This document shows positions 56,573 through 64,000 of a DNA stretch of 64,000 nucleotides, one piece after another. Within the stretch, counting starts at the first letter, position 1; each line of letters begins with the position of its first letter. The notes beneath the pieces are model-generated. The model saw only the letters and a program-made list of their open reading frames with translations. It did not search any database and was not told the origin of the DNA. This DNA is from Lysobacteraceae bacterium (GTDB lineage: Bacteria > Pseudomonadota > Gammaproteobacteria > Xanthomonadales > Xanthomonadaceae), in the NCBI GenBank assembly GCA_026005075.1, contig BPKJ01000001.1, forward strand, positions 860,867-924,866, in the 5' to 3' direction. The position numbers and the translations under genes are program-made.

Positions 56573-56992
56573 CTACTGCTTCGGAATCACCGCGAGCGTC
56601 AGCCGGGAGATGCAGGTCATGCGCCCCTCGTCGTCCTCGATGCGGATGTCCCAGACCTGGGTCTGCCGGCCGACGTGCACCGGGCGTGCGGTTCCGTGCA
56701 CGTGGCCGCGGGTGACCGGGCGCAGATGATTGGCGCTGATCTCGAGACCGACCGCCAGGAAGCGCTCGCCGTCGAGGCAGAGATTGCCGCCGATCGAGCC
56801 CAGCGTCTCGGCCAGCGCCACCGAGGCCCCGCCGTGCAGCAGGCCAAAAGGTTGTCGGGTGCGCTCGTCGCAGGGCATCGAGCCGCGGATGTAATCCTCG
56901 CCGAGCTCGGTGATGCGGATGCCCAGCGCGTCGACGAGCGTGCCGATGCGCTGGCGGTTCAGTTCATCGAGGTCGGGGCGGCGCCGGAACAT
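56573..56992 (-). CDS. Hotdog-fold thioesterase (PaaI/EntH-type)
   Basis: A 139-residue hotdog thioesterase. The sequence GLLHGGASVALAETLGSIGGN (about 50-70) is the catalytic HGG-type motif with its downstream Glu, preceded by the MPCDERTRQPFG substrate loop. Homology of this size is with EntH/YbdB and MenI-type acyl-CoA hydrolases. The ATG at 56992 is taken because the family starts there, although the frame is open to 57718. A perfect palindrome lies between it and the DUF1232 gene upstream on the same strand. Confidence 0.9.
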   Translation of the reverse strand: MFRRRPDLDELNRQRIGTLVDALGIRITELGEDYIRGSMPCDERTRQPFGLLHGGASVALAETLGSIGGNLCLDGERFLAVGLEISANHLRPVTRGHVHGTARPVHVGRQTQVWDIRIEDDEGRMTCISRLTLAVIPKQ

Positions 56993-57008
56993 GGCGGCTC
57001 TCCACGAT

Positions 57009-57030
57009 CTCCCGCCCCGCGGGGCGGGAG
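57009..57030 (-). terminator. Perfect 22-bp GC palindrome between the DUF1232 and thioesterase genes
   Basis: A palindrome with an 11-bp stem and no loop lies 12 bases after the DUF1232 stop and 17 bases before the thioesterase start. It could form a cruciform or an RNA stem, but no T-tract follows. Its role as a terminator or processing site is uncertain. Confidence 0.4.
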
Positions 57031-57042
57031 GAAGGTTCGTGA

Positions 57043-57672
57043 TCAGCGGGTACGGAACAGGCCGGGGCGCCAGCTCTGGCCGGCGAGGTAGCTCTTGCCC
57101 GAGCCCCAGCCGCTGGAGCTGCCGTAGCCGTGGCCCGGGCCGCCGCCCCGTTCGCGGTTGCGCCGCGCATGCATGCGGTCGATCAGCTCGGCCCGGCGCG
57201 CCTCGAGGAAGTCCGCCCGGCCCAGCGTCGCCGGATCCAGGCCGCGCGCCTCCGCCTCGCGCTGGCGGTAGTCGCAGAAGTCGTCGTAGGCCTCGATCTC
57301 GTGCCGGAGGGCGCGGGTGCACAGCTCGATCATGATCGCGTCGTCGAGAAAGCCGAGCACCGGCACGCTGTCCGGGATGATGTCCTTGGGATCGGCGAAG
57401 TAGACCAGCGCCGACAGCACGCGCTGCCGGTCCTCCTCCGGGAGGGCGAAGGCCTCGTCGCGCAGCATCGCGATCATGTCGTCGAGCTTGGCGAGGCGCT
57501 GGGCGATGAAGTCGGGCACCTCGGCCTTGACGGCCTCGGCCAGCAGCGCCTCCGCCGCCTTGATGACGTCCTCGGCCGATTTCTTCCCCGCCGCGGCGAC
57601 GGCCAGCTTCTGGGCGTTCTCGAAGTGCTCGAGATCGCGGTCCGAGAGTTCGATCGTGATGGTCAGGCTCAT
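57043..57672 (-). CDS. DUF1232 (YkvA-like) protein
   Basis: A 209-residue protein with the DUF1232 core SALVYFADPKDIIPDSVPVLGFLDDAIMIEL (about 88-118), preceded by a helical N-terminal region rich in Ala/Glu. A low-complexity Gly/Ser/Tyr C-terminal tail (GGGPGHGYGSSSGWGSG) follows. The family occurs in many bacteria with unknown function. It is a cytoplasmic helical protein; no membrane helix is evident. It is the upstream neighbour of the thioesterase gene on the same strand. Confidence 0.82.
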   Translation of the reverse strand: MSLTITIELSDRDLEHFENAQKLAVAAAGKKSAEDVIKAAEALLAEAVKAEVPDFIAQRLAKLDDMIAMLRDEAFALPEEDRQRVLSALVYFADPKDIIPDSVPVLGFLDDAIMIELCTRALRHEIEAYDDFCDYRQREAEARGLDPATLGRADFLEARRAELIDRMHARRNRERGGGPGHGYGSSSGWGSGKSYLAGQSWRPGLFRTR

Positions 57673-57727
57673 GGGCGCTCCGCGCGGGCTGAGGAAGCGC
57701 CCAGCCTAGGCCGCCCATGGGGCAGCG

Positions 57728-58552
57728 TCAATCGAAGGCGCCGTCCTGCGCGGGCGGAATCGGCAGGCCGAAGAAGGCGCGCGCGGTGGCGGTGGTGGCG
57801 GCCGCGGTCACGGCGGGGTCCTCGCCGCGGTCGCGGGCCAGTTCGCGCAGCACGTGAGCGAGGAACATGGGTTCGTTGCGGCGGTGGCTGGGCTTGGGGT
57901 CGAGGTTGCGCGGCAGCAGGTAGGGACAGTCGGTCTCGACCATCAGCCGGTCGGCGGGGATCCCGGCGACGAGCTCCCTAAGGTGCGTGCCGCGGCGCTC
58001 GTCGCACAGCCAGCCGGTGATGCCGATATGCCAGCCGCGTTCGAGGTAGGCGTGCATTTCCTGGCGCGTGCCGGTGAAGCAGTGCACCACCACCGGTCCG
58101 AGCCGGCCTTCGAACTCGGCGAGGATGGCGAGGAAATCCTCGTGCGCATCGCGCTGGTGCAGGAACAGCGGCTTGCCGGTCTCCACCGCCAGCTCCAGCT
58201 GCCGTTCGAAGGCGCGGCGCTGGGCCGGTCGCGGCGAGAAGTCGCGGAAATAATCCAGCCCGCATTCGCCCACCGCGACGACCTCGTCGGCCTTCAGCAG
58301 TTCGCGCAGTTCGGCCTCGGCCTCGGCGGTGCACTCGCTGGCGTGGTGGGGGTGCACGCCGGCGGTGGCGAACAGCCGACCGGGCCGCATGCGGGCGATC
58401 TCCAGCGCCCGCTGCGACCCGACACGGCTCGCGCCGGTCACCACCATCTGCGCCACGCCGTGCGCGATGGCGCGCCCGATCACCGCGTCGAGGTCATGGG
58501 CGAAGCTCTCGTGGCCAAGGTTGGCACCGATGTCGATCAGGTCGTGGACCAT
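57728..58552 (-). CDS. tatD: TatD-type metal-dependent deoxyribonuclease
   Basis: A 274-residue TIM-barrel hydrolase. The N-terminus LIDIGANLGHESF is the TatD variant in which the HxH of other amidohydrolases is replaced, matching E. coli TatD. Further metal and catalytic motifs are TAGVHPHHASE, AVGECGLDYFRDFSPRPAQRRAFERQL, VVHCFTGTRQEM, GITGWLCDERRG and VETDCPYLLPRNLDPKPSHRRNEP. E. coli TatD has DNase activity and takes part in DNA repair. A TACACT (58583-58588, minus) is a possible -10. Confidence 0.95.
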   Translation of the reverse strand: MVHDLIDIGANLGHESFAHDLDAVIGRAIAHGVAQMVVTGASRVGSQRALEIARMRPGRLFATAGVHPHHASECTAEAEAELRELLKADEVVAVGECGLDYFRDFSPRPAQRRAFERQLELAVETGKPLFLHQRDAHEDFLAILAEFEGRLGPVVVHCFTGTRQEMHAYLERGWHIGITGWLCDERRGTHLRELVAGIPADRLMVETDCPYLLPRNLDPKPSHRRNEPMFLAHVLRELARDRGEDPAVTAAATTATARAFFGLPIPPAQDGAFD

Positions 58553-58582
58553 GGCTGGGGCATGCGTGCGAAACGGGCGCGC

Positions 58583-58588
58583 AGTGTA
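58583..58588 (-). promoter_or_regulatory. Putative -10 element of tatD
   Basis: TACACT on the minus strand lies 30 bases before the ATG at 58552. It is the same hexamer as before priA and gspF. The -35 is not clear. Confidence 0.35.
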
Positions 58589-58617
58589 CCCGCAGCACGG
58601 CGAGGCTGGGCGCCGCC

Positions 58618-58706
58618 CAGGGGTCGGGCACGAATCCGCCGGGAAAGGCGCGCGCGGTACGTGGATCGCGCGGGATCGACCGCGGCGGCAGGATGCCGGC
58701 CGCGGG
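58618..58706 (-). pseudogene. Decayed C-terminal fragment related to the exported protein at 59715-60500
   Basis: On the minus strand this encodes NPAAGILPPRSIPRDPR followed by ARAFPGGFVPDP. It parallels NLIAAGILPPRHHPRDPR then ADPFPLGFVPDP at the end of the gene at 59715-60500, and the bases match over about 90 positions by eye. The stop after VPDP is TGG here, and no intact upstream part is present, so it looks like a leftover duplicate tail. Confidence 0.65.
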
Positions 58707-58746
58707 GTTGCGCCGCGCCGGGCGGTGGCCCGCGCGCGGGCCGGTT

Positions 58747-58800
58747 TCAGCCCTCAAGCAGGCGCGTGGTCACATCCAAACATGCCCGCAGCCCCTTGCC
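58747..58800 (-). pseudogene. C-terminal fragment resembling the partial gene at the right window edge
   Basis: The minus strand reads LDVTTRLLEG and stop here, and LLDVTGRLLEG and stop at 63962-64000, with bases matching through the stop region. The upstream part is not recognisable. This indicates two copies of a gene end, one here truncated. Confidence 0.5.
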
Positions 58801-58957
58801 GGAAGCCGCGTAGTGTAGCCGCGCGCGGGGTTTCGGGCAGCGCTGCTTCAGCGCGCGCGCAACCGCCCCAGCAAGGAAGCGGCGGGGCGGTCGCCGCCCG
58901 GACTGTCACCACTGGCGCTGCCGGTCGGCGCTGGGCGACGTGCAGCCAGCTCATCGA

Positions 58958-59345
58958 TCAGCGCGCAGGGCAGACGCTCCGCTCATCCGGGTCGGGCTGA
59001 ACAGCTCGCGCCTCCGAAAAGTCGAGGATGGCTTGTCGGGTCAGCCAGTCATGGGCGACCTGGTGCATGGCCCAGCCGCCGAACTGGCGACGGGCAATCT
59101 CGCGGTAGGTCGAGAATCACCGCACCCTCGTGGCGCGGATCGCCGAGGATGCGGGCGTAGGTCGCGTTGACCGCCTCGCGTCCGCCCTCCAGGCACTGCA
59201 GAAACTCGCGCGCCGAGAACAGCAGCGCGCCGCTGACATGCACACGCTGGTTGTTGCGCTGCGAGCTGGCCAGGATCTGCGCCAGATCATCCGGCTTCAT
59301 CTGCTCGATGGCGCGCGAGGCGTAGATCAGGCGATAGAGGGACAT
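58958..59345 (-). pseudogene. BLUF-domain (blue-light FAD sensor) protein gene with one frameshift
   Basis: From ATG 59345 the frame encodes a BLUF domain: SLYRLIYASRAIEQM, the flavin-binding NNQRVHVSGALLFSAREFLQCLEG and YARILGDPRHEGAVILD. It then shifts. A second frame continues REIARRQFGGWAMHQVAHDW and ends at 58958. Removing one C near 59107 joins them as ILDYREIARRQFGGWAM, the expected BLUF beta5 and following strand. Such short single-domain BLUF proteins of about 129 residues sense blue light and use a partner for output. It is either mutated or contains a base error. No clear ribosome site precedes the ATG. Confidence 0.75.
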
Positions 59346-59481
59346 CGGCGTGCGCTCGGGGGTCGGATTGGCAAGCGTGCACGCCCCTGCGTGGTGCGGA
59401 TGTGTCGAGGGTGTCAATCCGATGTGTGCGTCTTGCAGGGCAGGAGGGCTGGGGCGACCGGCATGGCAGGAGAGCGGTTTC

Positions 59482-59645
59482 GGGCGCAAAGCAGCCGTTC
59501 AATCGGACCCGCATGTAACCCATAGGGCGCGTCTTGGACGCGCCGATGGGCGCCACGTGAACCACTGCCGCCGCGAAAGGGCGGGATTTGGAAGCCATTG
59601 CGGAGGCACCTTGGCCCCGGGACGGAGCGTCCAAGACGCGCCCTA
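59482..59645. repeat. MITE-like repeat, copy 1 (123-bp core with 19-bp terminal inverted repeats)
   Basis: The core (59523-59645) is bounded by perfect 19-bp inverted repeats, TAGGGCGCGTCTTGGACGC at 59523-59541 and its complement at 59627-59645. Similarity to copy 2 extends 41 bases left of the core, giving 164 bases in both copies. It encodes no protein and sits in the upstream region of the BLUF gene. Confidence 0.8.
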
Positions 59646-59714
59646 CGCGATCGTCCACTTCCCGCCTTGTTCGGACCCTCGCCGCTGGGCCGAGCAGCGG
59701 CGAGGCCTCACGCC

Positions 59715-60500
59715 TCAGGGATCCGGCACGAATCCGAGCGGAAACGGATCGGCCCGGCGTGGGTCGCGCGGGTGGTGGCGCGGCGGCAGGATGCCGGCGG
59801 CGATCAGATTGTCGGCGGAATCGTAGTACAGCCGGGAATGCTCGACCGGATGCCGGCTGGCGCGGCGGAAGCTGACCTGGTGGGCGCGGTCGTAGCGGCG
59901 CGCGCCGTGCGCCGTGCCCAGCGACTCCGCCTCGGCCGAATCGGCCAGCGATTTCTCTTGCGCTGCCGCCGGCGCCGACGGCAGCGCCTGCGCGCGCGAC
60001 TCGCGGCGGGCACCGCCGATCTCGGGCAGCGGCGCCGGCTGCGGGCGGTAGACCTGTTCCTCGAACACCGCCACGCCGATCACGCCGACGTTGTCCGGGC
60101 GGCCGGTGCGCGCAGCGTAGCTGTAGGGCAGCGCGGCGAACTCGAACTCGGCCACCTCGGACAGGCTCTTGCGCCAGCCGCGCACCACCGTGTGCTGGTA
60201 GGGCCCGAGCACATAGCCGCGCTGGTCGGGCGCCGCGGTTTCACCGGTCACCGCATTCACGCCGTCTACCGAGAGCACCACCAGCAGTCGCCGCGAAGTG
60301 GTGTTGGCGAGGCGAATCGCATAGCGCTGGCCGTGCTCGCCGACCACGAAACGCTCGCCGGCATGCCAGGCGGTGGGCAGTTTGCGGCCGCCATGCAGGG
60401 TTTCGACGCTGAGCTCGACGCGCGGGGCGTGGCGGGCCTGGGCATCGGACAGGCCGAGCAGGGTGGCAAGACCGATCAGGGCTGGCAGCAGCTGTTTCAT
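59715..60500 (-). CDS. Exported hypothetical protein
   Basis: A 261-residue protein with a signal peptide (LLPALIGLATLLGLSDAQA). A beta-rich domain (about 25-150) follows with stretches such as VELSVETLHGGRKLPTAWHAGERFVVGEHGQRYAIRLANTTSRRLLVVLSVDGVN, resembling no family I can name with certainty. A low-complexity charged part and the tail GILPPRHHPRDPR end the protein. It is intact, unlike its neighbours, and its C-terminus also occurs as a decayed fragment at 58618-58706. It is divergent from the frameshifted exported protein gene. Confidence 0.7.
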   Translation of the reverse strand: MKQLLPALIGLATLLGLSDAQARHAPRVELSVETLHGGRKLPTAWHAGERFVVGEHGQRYAIRLANTTSRRLLVVLSVDGVNAVTGETAAPDQRGYVLGPYQHTVVRGWRKSLSEVAEFEFAALPYSYAARTGRPDNVGVIGVAVFEEQVYRPQPAPLPEIGGARRESRAQALPSAPAAAQEKSLADSAEAESLGTAHGARRYDRAHQVSFRRASRHPVEHSRLYYDSADNLIAAGILPPRHHPRDPRRADPFPLGFVPDP

Positions 60501-60677
60501 GGTGAGCGCTCCGCGGTGGGTTCAAGCGGTTCAACGCCCGGACGAAGGCAACGGGGTTGTCACGTTCTCTGCCGCTTGTCCCTGTTGGGCGACCGCTCAT
60601 CGACAACGACGCCTCCAGCCGCGCGGTCGTGGCGTAATCGCCGCCGCAGGGGTGCACCACCATCAAGCGGGGAAAGC

Positions 60678-62615
60678 ATGAGGATTCGACGACCAGATCA
60701 TGGGCTGGCGCGGGCAGCGCTCGGCGGGGCGCTGTGCTTGGCTGGCGGTCTGCTGCTGTCCGGCACACCGCAGGCAGCCGAGTTCAGTGTGGGTGCGCCG
60801 GGAGACCCGGCCTGCACCCATACCGACCTGCAGGCGGCGCTGTCGGCCGCGGCCGTCGATCCGGCCGGGCCGCACCGGGTGAAGATCGCGCTGGCCGAGA
60901 TCGAAACCGCCGGCGGGACCTTTGTCGAAGATATCTATCGCCTGGTCAATCCGGCCGCCGACATCAGCATCGAAGGCAACTTCGCCAGCTGTTCCGACGC
61001 GTTCTCGCGCAACGACGGGCAGCGCACCCGGCTGGTCCCTGGCCAGCGGCGCCAGCGGGCGGATCCTGCGCATCGATCTGAATACCGCCAGCACACGCCG
61101 GATCATCCTGCGCGAACTGGAACTGAGCGGCGGCGATGTCACCGGGCTCGCGGGCAACCTCGCCTGGGGCGGCGCACTGCGTGTCGATGGCGGCACGGTG
61201 ATCCTCGACCGCAGCAGCCTGACCCAGAGCCGGGCGCTGCGCGGCGGCGGCGGCGCGGTGCTCGGCAATGGCCGGCTGGAGCTGATCAATGCGGCCAGCG
61301 TCGGCAGCAATCGCGCCACCGGCACCGATGGCCGCGGCGGCGGCCTGTACTGCGCAGGCAACCTGAGCAGGCCTGCACATGGAACGCGCCGATGTGCTGC
61401 CTCAACCATAGCGAGGGCAACGGCGGCGGCATCTATCTGGACGACTGCGGCGGACTGAGCAGCGCGCCCTCGGTGCTCGGGTTCAGTGCCTCGCTGAGCA
61501 TCGCCAACAACAGCGCCGGCGCGGAAGGGGGTGACCAATCGCGGCTTCGGCGGCGGCATCTACAGCTTCCTGTCGGCCATTGACCTCGCCGAGGCCAGCA
61601 CCCTGCCCTTCGGCAGCTGGCTGCGCGGCAATCTTGGCCACCGCGGCGGCGCGCTGTACGTCGACAGCGACAACAGCGCCAGTCCCTTTGTCAGCATCGG
61701 CAACGCCGCCTTCACCGACAAACATCGCCCGCGATCGCGGCGGTGCGATCTATGTGCGAAACCAGGCCAGCGTCAGCGTGTTCCACACCCGCAGCGCAGA
61801 CTGCGAGTTGAGCGGAAACATCGCCGGCGCCAGCCGCACCCTGCGCGGCTGCTCGATCTTCGCCGGCAACCGCAGCCTGGTCAGCGCCAGCCAGCCCGGT
61901 GGCGCCGTGCTGCACGCCACGGCCCAGGCAGCCAACCCGGGATTCTTCGAGATCCAGCGCAGCCTGCTCACCCTCAACCAGGACAGCGGCCCGCGCGGCG
62001 ATCGCCTACGTCAACAACGGCCAGTTCCGCCTGCGCAACAGCATCGTCATCGACAACGCGGCCACTGGCTCGACCGCAGGCGGCCTCGGCCCGGTACTGT
62101 TCCAGCTGTTCGCCCCCGGCCCGCACCTGCTGCAGCACAATACGGTGCTGGCCAACGGCGCGCTCGCCGACATGGCCGAGGTCTGGAACAGCCAGCTGGA
62201 TGTCTCCGGCAGCGTGGTAGTGGCCGAGGGCATGGAGCTGTGGAATCCGCAGACCGGCGCCAGCCTGCGTCACCAGGGCTGCCTCTTGACCCATCCGTTC
62301 GATGGCTCGCTGCCGGCCATGCCGGAGGAGATCGCGCCCGGATTCTTTTCCGACGGCGTGATCCAGTCTGCGCCGCCGTTTGCTGCCAACTTCGCGCCAC
62401 TGGCCGGCAACCTGGCGCTGGATGCCTGCAACAGCGCCCGGGTCGACGTCGGCAACGACTTCTATGGTCGCCCGCGCGGCGCCGATGTAGCGGGCGTGGT
62501 GAACTTCCCCTTCGCCGAGGCGATCGGGGGCAGCTTCCCGAACGACCTCGGCGCGGTCGAGGGCGCGCTGGGGGATGACATCTTCGAGGACGGATTCGAG
62601 AATCCTGTCCTGTAG
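60678..62615 (+). pseudogene. Exported glycine-rich repeat protein gene with five frameshifts
   Basis: An ATG at 60678 with GGGGAAAG before it begins a signal peptide (LCLAGGLLLSGTPQAAEF). The remaining body of about 640 residues is spread over three frames. Joins needed are near 61037-61039 (extra C), 61366 (missing G), 61527-61531 (extra G), 61720-61722 (extra A) and 61998 (extra G). Repaired, it has glycine- and Asn-rich repeats (GNLAWGGALRVDGG, GGGIYLDDCGGL, RGGAIYVRNQ) like a right-handed beta-helix surface protein. It ends in DDIFEDGFENPVL, an IF-DGFE tail like those of exported proteins in this bacterial group. Confidence 0.75.
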
Positions 62616-62634
62616 CGTGGAATCGGGGACAACG

Positions 62635-63736
62635 GTGTCCAAGGCCAGCGTCATCCTGCAGCGTCAGGATGGTCACCTGCACGCGCGGATCGAGGTGCAT
62701 GACCGCGACCTGCTCGGCCACGATGCCGAGCTGCGCCTGCTGCTGCGTGCCCGGGTCAAGGACAAGCGCCCGGTGCACGGCAGCCGCACGCTGTGGGAGC
62801 ACCGCTTCCGGCTCGAATCGGCCAGTATCGATCTGCAGATTCCGGATGACTGCCTGGCCGGCGCCTACGTCTATGCGGGCAGCAAGCTCGACGTGCTGCT
62901 GGAATCGCAGCTCAAGGTTGACGATGCGCTGCTGTTCGACACCTCGGTGGGCAGCGACCATTCCGAACTGCTCGGACCGCAGCCGCGTGCATGCACCGGC
63001 GACATCAAGCAGCTGGAGCCGGCCGACGCCTTCTCGCTGACCGCCAACCTGGCGGCCATCCCGGGCCGCAACCGGCTGATCGCCATCGCGCTGATCGTAT
63101 TCGGCGGCCTGCTGGTGCTGGGCAACATGCTGCTCGGCCTGCACGACGAGTTCACGCCCGAAGCGCAGACGCTGTTCTACGACCACAGCGGCAGCGACGG
63201 CAGCGAGTCGCCGCTGATGAAGGCGCTGATGGGCAGCGGGGCGCTGGGCGCTGCCGTGTGGTTCGCCCTGCGCGCGCAGCTGCGCCGCTATATGCGCTTC
63301 GAGCTGAAGAAGCACCCACCGCTGCGCCGCGGCCTGCGCCTGCCGCTGTCCGAGCTGATCGAGGCCGAATCACGGGTGCCGCTGAAGGGCGCCTGCATCC
63401 GGGTGGTGGCCGGCAACCGGGAGAAGGGCCAGTACCGGCGCAAGAGCAAGGACAAGGACGAAACGCGCAGTTTCACCCAGCCGGTCAGCGCGGGTGGTGA
63501 TCTTCGAGCGCACATTCAACCTGCTGCCGGCCAATGTGCCGCTGGGCACCTACTTCAACGATATGGTCGAATTCGACCGCCTGTTCGACGCCCTGCTGCC
63601 ACCGCTGGCAATCGGCAACAGCCACGGCATCGACGTGGTCTGGGAAGTGCAGCTGCTGCACGCGCAGTTCGTTGACCAGGAGCTGTTCGGCGACAGCGAC
63701 GGGCTGCGCTATGAGGATTTTCTTGATTCACCCTGA
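62635..63736 (+). pseudogene. Two-helix membrane protein gene, unrecognised family, one frameshift
   Basis: A frame from GTG 62635 (or GTG 62617) encodes SVILQRQDGHLHARIEVHDRDLLGHDAELRLLL and an all-beta first part. Two transmembrane helices follow (LIAIALIVFGGLLVLGNMLLGL about 142-163 and a GSGALGAAVWFAL segment about 200-215), then a cytoplasmic part. Near 63492-63494 an extra G moves the frame. The rest (VVIFERTFNLLPANVP, then MVEFDRLFDALLPPLAIGNSHGID and LRYEDFLDSP) continues to 63736. The repaired length is about 366 residues. No function is known. Confidence 0.7.
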
Positions 63737-63754
63737 GGGGTGGCGGGCCGCTGA

Positions 63755-63918
63755 GGGCGCAAGGCAGCCGTTCAATCGGACCCGCATGTGACCCGTAGGG
63801 CGCTTCTTGGACGCGCCGAAGGGCGCCACGTGAACGTCCGCCGCCGCGAAAGGGGCGCGATATGGAGGCCATGCGGAGGCACCGTGGCCCCGGGACGGCG
63901 CGTCCAAGACGCGCCCTA
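63755..63918. repeat. MITE-like repeat, copy 2 (123-bp core with 19-bp terminal inverted repeats)
   Basis: The core (63796-63918) has the right terminal repeat at 63900-63918 identical to copy 1; the left repeat (63796-63814) has one base change (T for G). It lies in the same orientation as copy 1, and the 41-base left flank is also conserved. It fills most of the 225-base gap between the two-helix membrane protein gene and the partial gene at the right edge. Confidence 0.8.
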
Positions 63919-63961
63919 CACGAACGCCTGCGTTGCGCCCGCAGCACGCCTTCCTCGCGGT

Positions 63962-64000
63962 TCAACCCTCCAGCAAGCGCCCAGTCACATCCAGCAGATC
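63962..64000 (-). CDS. C-terminal end of a gene continuing beyond the window
   Basis: Only 12 codons and the stop are present (DLLDVTGRLLEG). The same ending, with differences, occurs as a fragment near 58747. Too short for identification. Confidence 0.45.
   Translation of the reverse strand, partial: DLLDVTGRLLEG

Larger units (their letters stand above)
58553..58957. other. Gene-poor stretch with decayed gene fragments
   Basis: Between tatD and the BLUF gene no intact gene was recognised. On the minus strand it carries two fragments of other genes in this window (listed separately). Open frames here are short and lack recognisable domains. Confidence 0.6.

Noticed and set aside
59482..59645. 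CRISPR or tRNA-like structure in the repeat
   Set aside because: There are only two copies over 4 kb apart, with no spacer array, and no cloverleaf can be drawn.

Overview
The window is a 64 kb piece of a very GC-rich (roughly 70%) gammaproteobacterial chromosome. Family-level resemblance points to the Xanthomonadales/Lysobacterales: an OleA close to the Xanthomonas enzyme, an ECF sigma-DUF3619-DUF3106 cassette, an AsnC-type regulator divergent from phhA, and an exported protein ending in an IF-DGFE tail. This placement is inference from recalled families, not from a search. Genes are densely packed, many starts overlap the preceding stop (ATGA, GTGA or TGATG), and no rRNA, tRNA, CRISPR array, intact insertion sequence or prophage was seen.

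Layout. 0-5 kb: the end of zapE, then ahpF and ahpC behind an OxyR-type operator, rpoD with its terminator, and dtd. 5-10.7 kb: a lipid A acyltransferase (lpxL-like), then the trkH-trkA potassium uptake pair downstream of an NtrX-like regulator that has no adjacent kinase. 10.8-15.2 kb: one tightly coupled run gspF-ftsE-ftsX-double receiver protein-ung. 15.2-19.3 kb: a periplasmic-propeller diguanylate cyclase, and rpoH behind a perfect CIRCE element that overlaps a sigma-E-like promoter. 19.3-24.8 kb: an SRPBCC protein, priA, the ECF sigma/DUF3619/DUF3106 cassette and a DUF4286 protein. 24.8-35 kb: a MATE exporter, sppA, a YkgJ-type protein, a lipoprotein methyltransferase, a puuB-like oxidase, a HAD hydrolase, a DUF1801 protein, a Na/Pi cotransporter and an EamA exporter. 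35-40 kb: icd, an Lrp/AsnC regulator divergent from phhA, a gamma-carbonic anhydrase, a membrane protein and an SDR. 40-46 kb: a secreted hydrolase with C-terminal repeats, an oleA homologue without oleBCD beside it, and an S9 peptidase. 46-51.4 kb: an envelope sugar-transfer cassette (two GT83-type enzymes, one GT2, a duplicated LAB_N protein, cytochrome b561). 51.4-58.6 kb: a frameshifted small lipoprotein, a YbhB-like protein, a TPR-sulfotransferase, a YheT-like hydrolase with a PlsC-type acyltransferase, a thioesterase, a DUF1232 protein and tatD.

58.6-64 kb differs from the rest. It holds two copies of a 164-bp repeat whose 123-bp core has 19-bp terminal inverted repeats. It also holds decayed C-terminal fragments of neighbouring genes, a BLUF photoreceptor gene with one frameshift, an exported glycine-rich protein gene with five frameshifts and a two-helix membrane protein gene with one. 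Most of these frameshifts are single extra bases in short homopolymer runs, so the region is either a decaying accessory segment or has base-calling errors. Which of the two cannot be told from the sequence alone.

Working together: ahpC/ahpF form a peroxide defence unit under probable OxyR control. rpoH appears wired to both HrcA and an envelope-stress sigma factor. ftsEX is embedded in an operon with a response regulator. Several genes serve lipid A and envelope remodelling (lpxL, the PlsC homologue, the GT83/GT2/LAB_N cassette).
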